A stretch of 64,000 nucleotides of DNA. Origin: Zymoseptoria tritici IPO323 (lineage: Eukaryota > Ascomycota > Dothideomycetes > Mycosphaerellales > Mycosphaerellaceae). The notes beneath the pieces are model-generated. The model saw only the letters and a program-made list of their open reading frames with translations, made no database searches and was not told the DNA's origin. The position numbers and the translations under genes are program-made. The DNA is taken from assembly GCF_000219625.1 (NCBI RefSeq), contig NC_018202.1, positions 186,001-250,000 of the forward strand. Reading direction: 5' to 3'. Positions 56,885-64,000 of the stretch are shown here, piece after piece. Numbering within the stretch: position 1 is the first letter of the stretch; each line of letters begins with the position of its first letter.

Positions 56885-57900
56885 ACAAGATTTGAAGAGT
56901 TGCGCAGTGTCTCGCCTCATAACCTCGCCATCGAGCTTGAATCAAATGCATGTGGTTTTCCGACAAGTATTCGTTCACTTGTCGTCAACATTTTCTAGCT
57001 GTCCCGCTGACTGTGTTCTTTGGTTGGATCAGAAGCATGTCCTTTAGGTTATTAAAGCCGTCAGCTTCGTCACCTAAGTGCCGCTGTTTTGCGAAGCGCT
57101 GACCAGCGCTCTGGATTCAGCAGCGGGATCTGGCGGGATTATGTTCAGATGCTGTCGGGTGCTCAAATGGCGGCGGCATCGTGAGGCTACGGAGCAATCT
57201 CCACCCGTCCGGCATGTGCGCCTGTTAGTCCATTGGAATCGGACCAGGTTTCTGTCCAGCTGCAAAATGCTGAACAGTACGCACTCTGATCTCACCTTCT
57301 TCGGCATAGTCGACAACGACGGAATACTTTCTCCAAAATCTCCCAGACAAATCGTGCAGACGCGTTGAAGAGGGAGAGAGCTCCGCGGATTCGCCGGTCC
57401 GCCGTGCGGGACGCGAGCCCAAACCGAGCAGGAAGCACGAAGACTATCTGACCAGCCGATCAAATGTAGCAACTCGCCGGAGCCGACGTATCAGCATGCT
57501 CCGTCTCTCTCCGTTGCTTCAGCGAGGACCTGCGCACACAACGGATGGTGTAGGTGCACAAGAGCGTCGTCCTCGGCACGTGGTTAATGGCATGGATGCG
57601 AACGCGAATATGGCGTGATCAGGCTCGATTTTGCCTGCGGGCGCTCAAACGGAAATGCTGTGGCGCTTGTGCTGCCCGAAGACGCTGGTGAAAGTCAGTG
57701 TTAGCCTCCGATCTTCTGCAAAGACCCGCCAGGTTCCCGATCGCCGGCCATTGAACATGCATGTCTTGGGTGAATCATTGTGGGTCGTGCCGCGGGAACT
57801 ATCTACCAGCCATCGAAGATGCATGGTCTGCTTGCCTTTCCGAGCACAACTGAAGCATTTTTGAACATTGACGGACAGAGCGCCAGCGTACGGTCTCCTT
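56885..57900. other. No supportable gene
   Basis: Frames at 57074-57472 (minus) and 57078-57368 (plus) overlap. Nothing recognisable. AT content is slightly higher near 56940-57060. Confidence 0.35.
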
Positions 57901-57901
57901 A

Positions 57902-60344
57902 AAGCCGTAGACTATCGTTTACGATGACAGGCTCAACGCCTCCTCCTCCGAGCGTCGACCGGACCGTCTGAACCAAGTGTCTGCAAACCTGCAACAGATT
58001 CCCCTGAACCAGTCTCTTGCTCTTCTCTGCACGGCGACAAGTCGGCTTCAACCAGCCTACGAGCGGGAAGAGGTTCTCGAATATCTCGCTTTGGATCTTG
58101 TGGGTAAATATGGCAAGGACAAATTTTCGGGAGCGTTGCACGACGAGAAGCTTGCTAGGGACGCCTTGTGGCTATGTGTACCAACAGATCACAACGAGAA
58201 GCAGAGAGCAATTCTATGTATTGCGCAATGCGAAGCATGGCGTCCACACCATGACCACGCATGGATTTGTGGGGCGAGGGTGTCTTTCGTGGCCAAGCGC
58301 GGCGCCGCTCCGCAGCTCCTGATTGCACACCTCAACATTTGCACTATCATGATGATCGTATCCGGAGTCCGAGGATCTCGACGAAGTAGGGATCTCCGAC
58401 CGACAAAGACCGACCTTGAAGCTTTCGGTCAGATTGAAAAGGTTGGAAAGGGAACATGCTATCAAATGCGACCTCACTTTGCCTGTACCTGGGAAGACTG
58501 TGAGAACCGGACAATCTGGCTTGTTGCAATTCGATGGTGACGGCTGCACGGGTTTTCAAAACAAGACGACGCTGGAATTCATGAGGCCAAGGTCGACCAA
58601 GTTCGAAGTCAACGATCTCGTAGATTACGTCGCAAGGCTTGCTTCACAACGGCAGAAGCAGGGAAAGACCAAACAGTCTAGCAAGCGGCCGAATTCGGCG
58701 CTTTCGAAATCTCTGGTAGGAGATGGAGACCTTCTTCAGAACCCGAAGCCGAGAGCCCATCCAGCGGCGAGTACGGCGGAGGAGGAATCGACAGACACTT
58801 AGCCATTTCGAGTGGTGATCCTTGGGACAACGACACACCCGTGCTTTTCAGTCCATCTCAAGGCAGCGAGAAGAGACCTGGCCAGGCTTTGATGGCTCTG
58901 GAAAATGTCTATTCGAACTGCCATACCAACGGATACTAGGCAAGGTTCGTTGCAGAGGAATTCGCGCACATACGGCCAGCACAGCAGCCCATCGACATTC
59001 TCTACTGCTGCACCAAGTCCATTTGCCAACAGCGGAGGAGCACGAATAATTCAACATCCCTCATCATCGTCGCCAGCGCGACAGGCTTTAGGCACGATCA
59101 GCGACTCCTTTCATCTGCACAAAGCTTCCCTGCGGCCTCTCCTAACGGTCTTGGAGGCTTTCAAGATTCCGAAGGGCTCTCTCTTTCTGAAGTTGTCCTC
59201 CTAGCCACCGCTCAGGCTCATATGTATGGGCAATCGACAAGTGCGGTTTCACTAGCAACCGCGTTACAAGTCTCTCCGGGTACTGTAGAGGCTTCGAAGA
59301 GTTATACTGTCCAAGTTGTGGGGACTGTGGAGGCCGGACATACACTCAACGTCCTGCCCGAGCTTCCCCACACCCCTGAGAGTTTACTGACTACTGGTGT
59401 ATTTTCGGGCGCAAATGAGGACACCGCCGCCCACTCATTCGACTCCTAGCACATTTGGCCGGACCAGAAGATCAGACACGGGCACGCCTTCGCACGCGCA
59501 AAGCAGATCGATGCACGCCGGGTCCTCAATATCTTGACCTCCTCCTCGAATCCACACGAAAACGCCGGAAGAGTCGAAGGTCTCGCAGCATCTTGTGAAC
59601 ATCCGACAAGCCCACGCATGCAGCATCCGACTCTTCTCACTACCGCGCAGGACTGGTGTCGACGACATCCTGAGAGGAGCGGAACGCAAAAATTCCCAAT
59701 CATGGAGTTATTCTTCGCAGCGAAACACTCCCGAGTCTCGTGACTCGTCGCTGGAAGAGGGGGCATGCTCTGGTCCCGAGACTGGTGTTCTGACCGGACA
59801 GTGGATCAAATACATCTCGGGAGCTATACCAGTCGCCATCGAGACCTCCCATGTCGTCGCAGATAATATAGGCGCCGCGGTAACCCCAAGCAGCGTCAAT
59901 GGGCAGAGTCAACACGACAGAGGAGCTTGCGTAGTCCTGAGGCCAGGCGACACGCTCCATCTACCTGCGGGTCAAATATACAGATGCACAACGACGGCCA
60001 TAGAGCAGACTCTCGTACACCACGGAAATCAGTGGTCCGAGGTCGAGCTCTTCAGTATCCTTTCGATCCTGTACGAGACACTGCCACGGCGCATGGATTA
60101 TACAGGATCTCTGGTATTCTAGCAGATTGTCTCAACATTGCTAGCGTTAGAGTGCTATTTCCTATCATTAACGACCGAAACAGATACGCAACACTTCCGC
60201 GATACAATCGCACGATTCGATTCGGCCACGCTGGGTCAATTACTTCGGGACAAGTTCGATGCCCTGCAAGAGGCTTCCCCACCCACCGGTGGCGGACGAG
60301 AGATTGCGCCAAATTTGACCTCACTTTCTGAAGTCTTGCTTTGA
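57902..60344 (+). pseudogene. Large decayed gene with JmjC/cupin-like segment
   Basis: JmjC domains are cupin-fold oxygenases, often histone demethylases. Plus-strand coding-like pieces follow one another in changing frames: 57902-58300 (containing REEVLEYLALDLVGKYGKDK), 58540-58802, 58800-58938, 59222-59449 and 59595-60344. The last reads VVLRPGDTLHLPAGQIY followed by a Tyr/Cys and LVHHGNQWS, similar to the P-G-D-x-x-x-x-P-A-G-x-x-H strand of fungal JmjC proteins, but with the metal-ligand His replaced. It continues past a TAG at 60120-60122, where Gln would fit, in the same frame to 60344. At least three frame changes and three stops make it dead. The JmjC label is tentative. Confidence 0.45.
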
Positions 60345-61290
60345 GTCTTGAGAGTTTAGCGAGACTTAAACAGCTGGATGGTGTGGCTCTCACCCCCTTG
60401 GCGGCCGCTCACGGAATGGCACGCTTGACCGCGATTGATGCAACGAACGTCGATCACTGCTTCTGCGTTGATCCAGGTTCTGCCACATCTATGCAGGTTC
60501 CCGGCCACTACTATACGCTTTTGCTGCGCTTTCCTTGCTTATGTGCTGGGCGGGAGCCGGCACCGCCGATCAACATTCGACGAGCTTAAGACTGGATGAC
60601 AACGTCTTAGCACCATGACACTTCCCCCAGACCACCGATGCGCCTTTCACAGCCTGATTCACTCGTCACTGTCCCAAGCTCTGTTCCGTCCGCCTTGACG
60701 TCCGTGAAAGCCAGCTACCATCCGATACGCAATGGCACTTGTCACGGGGACCACTGCCAGGTATCCCACCAAGAGGCTCCTTTTGTTGCCATTTTTGCGG
60801 TCGGTATGGATGGAAATGCAACGAGAATACCAGGCTCAACAGTGGGTCCCATCTCCTCATGTGCTGTCGCTCGGTAAGTTGAAAGCGTTCAACTTGACCA
60901 GACTGGCAGAAAGGACTGGACCCCAAATCACGGAGCCTGGACGAACGACGGTCAGCTTGTGGGACGGTCAGCTTATGGAAAAGTTGGGCGAGATCATCAG
61001 TTATCACCCGAAATTTCCAAGAGTGGACGAAGAAATAGGAAGACATCTGCGACGCTGTGTACGGAGCGCTCGACGCTGATGTTTTCCTAGACCTACAGCA
61101 TAAACCTGATCTGGAGCACTTCTGGAGGATCGTTATCGAGACAGAGGCAAACCATTCTAATCCCAAGATGAATATTGTCGCTCTCACCAAGCTAATCGCA
61201 TGGCAACTGTACCCCTTTCGTCAGGCAGCCCCACCCCGACCTCCGCCTTCAAACTTCGCAAGTCAGTGGGCTCTGGCTTCTCCGAGCGAC
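60345..61290 (+). pseudogene. Decayed plus-strand coding sequence, unknown
   Basis: 60732-61079 and 61057-61308 contain protein-like helices (LGKLKAFNLTRLAERTG; DAVYGALDADVFLDLQHKPD; MNIVALTKLIAWQLYPFRQ) in different plus frames. Order and strand suit a continuation of the gene above. No domain recognised. Confidence 0.35.
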
Positions 61291-61299
61291 AGGTCCTCC

Positions 61300-63830
61300 T
61301 CAACCTGAATGTTTGCACCATATACAGGCTTCTTGCAGGGCATGATATACCTGGACTCCAAAATACGTCCCACAGTACACCTCCTGCTAGTCTTCTGCCG
61401 ACGTTGTGGAATCCATGAGTTACTTTGCTTGTTCGCCGCGGTGGCCATCAACTCACTTGGTGATGGGGGTTGACTACGGCATCGGCCCATTGGGCCCGGT
61501 GCGACGTGAACACGAAGCTGATCCTCCGCCTCACCATGCCTCATGCCTCTCGGAGACCACGGCATAGCAGCATGAAAACGACCATGACCATCCGAGCAAA
61601 GTTTTGATGGAGGGACCGCGACCCAGAGTCCGCAATATATTAGCAATTGAGGGCCCCATCGTGGAAACCAATCAACCCGCCGATGAGCGCAGTACACAGC
61701 AAACTTCAGTGAGGGTGACAGAGCAGCACACAGTCCGGTCAGGTCTCCTACGACCAGATCTCCGAGAAGCAGTCCTCTTACAAGCAGTTCTCCCGCTGCT
61801 GCCATTGCCCCGACCACTGCTACTGAGCCCGCTTCTGAGACATTCGCCGATGTCAGTCCTGGCGACGTTACTGCTCGGATTACTCGCAACCACAGCGATG
61901 ATGTTCTCCTCCGTTGTACTGGATGAAGAGCTTCGAATAAGCTCGACAATGCGAGTACTCGCTCGAACCAGAACGACTCTGCGTCCACTCACCCGGAATC
62001 AAATGTCATCGACGAAGATGAAGGCGCTCCTCTCAGACTTGATCCCGAGAACTGAGACAACACTACGAGCCCACAGGCAGCCGACACGAGCCACGAGATC
62101 ACCGACTTGCCGGGAAAAGATGCTGAAGTCAGATCAGACACAGTGCTGTTTCCGGCCTGAACGCAGCCAAAGCCACCACCAGTAATTCACTGCATGATAA
62201 CATTGGGAGCCTTGAGGCCGAGAACAACGCTGCCGTCAGATCGCTGCTCATCGACGCCACTTTATCTGCGCCTACAAATGAGAACTCTCGTTGCTATCAC
62301 TGCGTCTGAGGCGGTTGAACCTGCAGGAGAACCCGACGTCGAGAATGGGCCCGCACTCAATCCGCAAAACCGTCTTGATGCCGCGCTCCGGTCAGAACCG
62401 AACGCCGCCTCTTCTCCCATATTGACGGACGAGGGTTTCTATTCTGACGTCAAGGATGGTGCTGCTATCAGCTTCGATGCGCAGGAGCCTGCTACAATGC
62501 TCGACCCTGATGACGATAGCAAGATCAGCTCGCACGCGGCAGACGCTGTTGCCGTGTCACATGTCAAAAGGCCCGTTAATCACGCCAACTGCGGAGGACT
62601 ATGATTTTGCTAGTCCGGGCATCGATGAGGCTGTTCCATCCCAGCTGCTCGAGAACGATTCGTCTAGAGAGGAGGGTCCAGGAAATTCTTCCCCCACGAC
62701 ACCAACCAGTCCAGCCTTGTGCCGTGGTCGATGTCAAGTTGAGTCTACATGTCAGGGCGGTACTGTTCAGGGATGTGTTTCCAACAAGGCATCGACGATA
62801 TCCGACGGCCTGTGTTGCATCCACCCATCTTATTTCCGTTGGCTGTACCTTCACACACCGTTTCCCCCAAGGAAACAACTGCCATATACCTAGGCTCCCA
62901 ATATCTCCTGCGGAGGAGCAGGACCAGGCATCGAGCTTCAGCACAGATAAGACCGCGGCTACCATTCCCGCAGAGGCGAGTACTCTGATTAATGGCGGTA
63001 TCGTCATTCCGGACAGTGCCATCGCCGCTACGTCTAGCTTGTACGGTCCCTCGAGGGCCATTGAGAGCTCCAGATGTGCCGACACCACCGATCAAATCAT
63101 CGCAACCACCCCGAAAGGAACAATGGCCGCAGCAGCGATCAGCCCAGTTGTATCGATTTATGCTAGACCAGCCGTTACTGCCACATCGCCGATCGGGGTT
63201 AGGACCACTATTACCGCTGCTGCTGAGAGCGTCGCTACTGCAAAGCCTCACGAGCTAGTCTCCAGCAGAAATGACGGTACTGTTACCGCCAGCTCCAGTG
63301 GAGACCACGACATCCCGAATGAAGATACCGCCTCTATCGCTGTGTCGGCGATGCTTGTTGGCTTTACAACCTCGTATCCCTCATTACTGCAGATTGCCAT
63401 TCCCTCGACAATTTCCTCGGCCCAACTATCTTGACCGCTCCAATCAGTTGCCTCCTCATCAGCGCCAGGATCCACTGTCTCCTCGCCACCAGCTATCCTT
63501 CTTTCGTCGTCGAACGCTACAGGCCTTTCATCACCGCGAGTCGCAAGTCTCTTATGGTTGACAATTGCAGCTGATCCAGTGCCAGAAGCGTCGCAGATGC
63601 GTCCTTTAAGAATATCGCTTCCTGGCTCGCTATCCGTATCATCCACACCATCGTCCATCGCTGGGTCGACGAGTGCCACAACTTCGAGATGTTATACGGA
63701 CAAAGCTCACGTTAACAAAAGCGCCACGGCTAAATTTAGCCCGGCATCTGCATCGAGTGCCATATTAGTTACCGAGGATGCACCAGACCGGTGTGGAGGA
63801 GTAGATCGCCTCGCGTCCGGACGATAACAG
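61300..63830 (+). pseudogene. Ser/Thr/Ala-rich decayed coding region
   Basis: Plus frames from about 61700 to 62604, 62880-63434 and 63558-63827 share a Ser/Thr/Ala/Asp-rich composition with few hydrophobic stretches, as in disordered parts of large fungal proteins. They are interrupted by TGA codons (CTG-TGA, AAC-TGA types) and frame shifts. It may be the disordered tail of the gene starting at 57.9 kb. Nothing after 63830 is assigned. Confidence 0.35.
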
Positions 63831-64000
63831 CTCTTGCTCCTCGAGTATTAAAGAAGCGGTCTGCGCTGATCTTTCCACACAACAGGTCATCGATCGAATC
63901 CATCGGAGATCTCCACAGAACATCTTAATAAAACCCACCTGCTATCAGCCAGACCCCATATAATACTTGCGCGGAGTCGTTCGACAGCTCTCTAGCAAAA

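Noticed and set aside
57977..58200. Weak resemblance of the KYGKDKF segment to IST1-type ESCRT proteins
   Set aside because: Only one short motif fits and the surrounding residues do not follow the family.

Overview
The window reads as nuclear DNA of a filamentous ascomycete (Pezizomycotina, perhaps Dothideomycetes; the class is a guess). Support comes from short introns with GT...AG ends and CTAAC/CTGAC branch points (52.4-53.1 kb), fungal start contexts, blocks in which CpA and TpG are almost replaced by TpA (the signature of repeat-induced point mutation, RIP), and weak matches to fungal families (mitochondrial EF-G, DUF7924, SNF2, Ulp1/C48, JmjC). No rRNA, tRNA, CRISPR array or bacterial-style operon was found. 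Few intact genes, many pseudogenes, TIR transposons, a telomere-like repeat and several tandem repeats suggest a subtelomeric, accessory or otherwise fast-decaying region.

Layout. 0.7-1.8 kb is a RIP-type block. 2-6.4 kb holds duplicated segments and a 24-bp tandem repeat. 6.4-8.9 kb carries, on the minus strand, an SNF2 helicase C-lobe fragment followed by an Ulp1/SENP-type protease pseudogene ending in a coiled coil; its stop codons lie mostly where CAA/CAG would be expected. 10.2-11.0 kb is another decayed minus-strand coiled-coil gene. 11.5-12.2 kb is a RIP-altered transposon with ~69-bp terminal inverted repeats. 12.2-24.4 kb is mostly gene fragments plus dispersed palindromes of the form GGGCGTCAA-N3-TTGACGCCC, which are densest just upstream of the largest intact ORF (684 aa, 24.66-26.71 kb). 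27.8-28.3 kb is a further RIP-type block, and 30.6-30.94 kb an 18-bp minisatellite.

38.6-48.3 kb is the most coherent part. It holds an intact 336-aa gene (38.58-39.59 kb), two diverged and decaying relatives of it (41.35-41.98 kb plus, 46.88-48.34 kb minus), a duplicated and dead N-terminus of mitochondrial elongation factor G (40.1-40.7 kb), an intact C4HC3 zinc-finger gene (42.9-43.74 kb minus), a telomere-like tract (44.9 kb), and a RIP-altered block containing a 488-bp miniature transposon.

49.7-53.1 kb has a truncated DUF7924-type gene and an intact three-exon gene. 55.8-56.7 kb shares two coding modules with 3.9 kb and 17.4 kb. 57.9-63.8 kb is a long plus-strand decayed coding region with a JmjC-like C-terminal segment followed by Ser/Thr/Ala-rich sequence.

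The genes do not form an evident pathway. The common themes are chromatin/SUMO-type domains (SNF2, Ulp1, JmjC, C4HC3 finger) and inactivation by C-to-T changes. All family assignments are by eye, without database searches.
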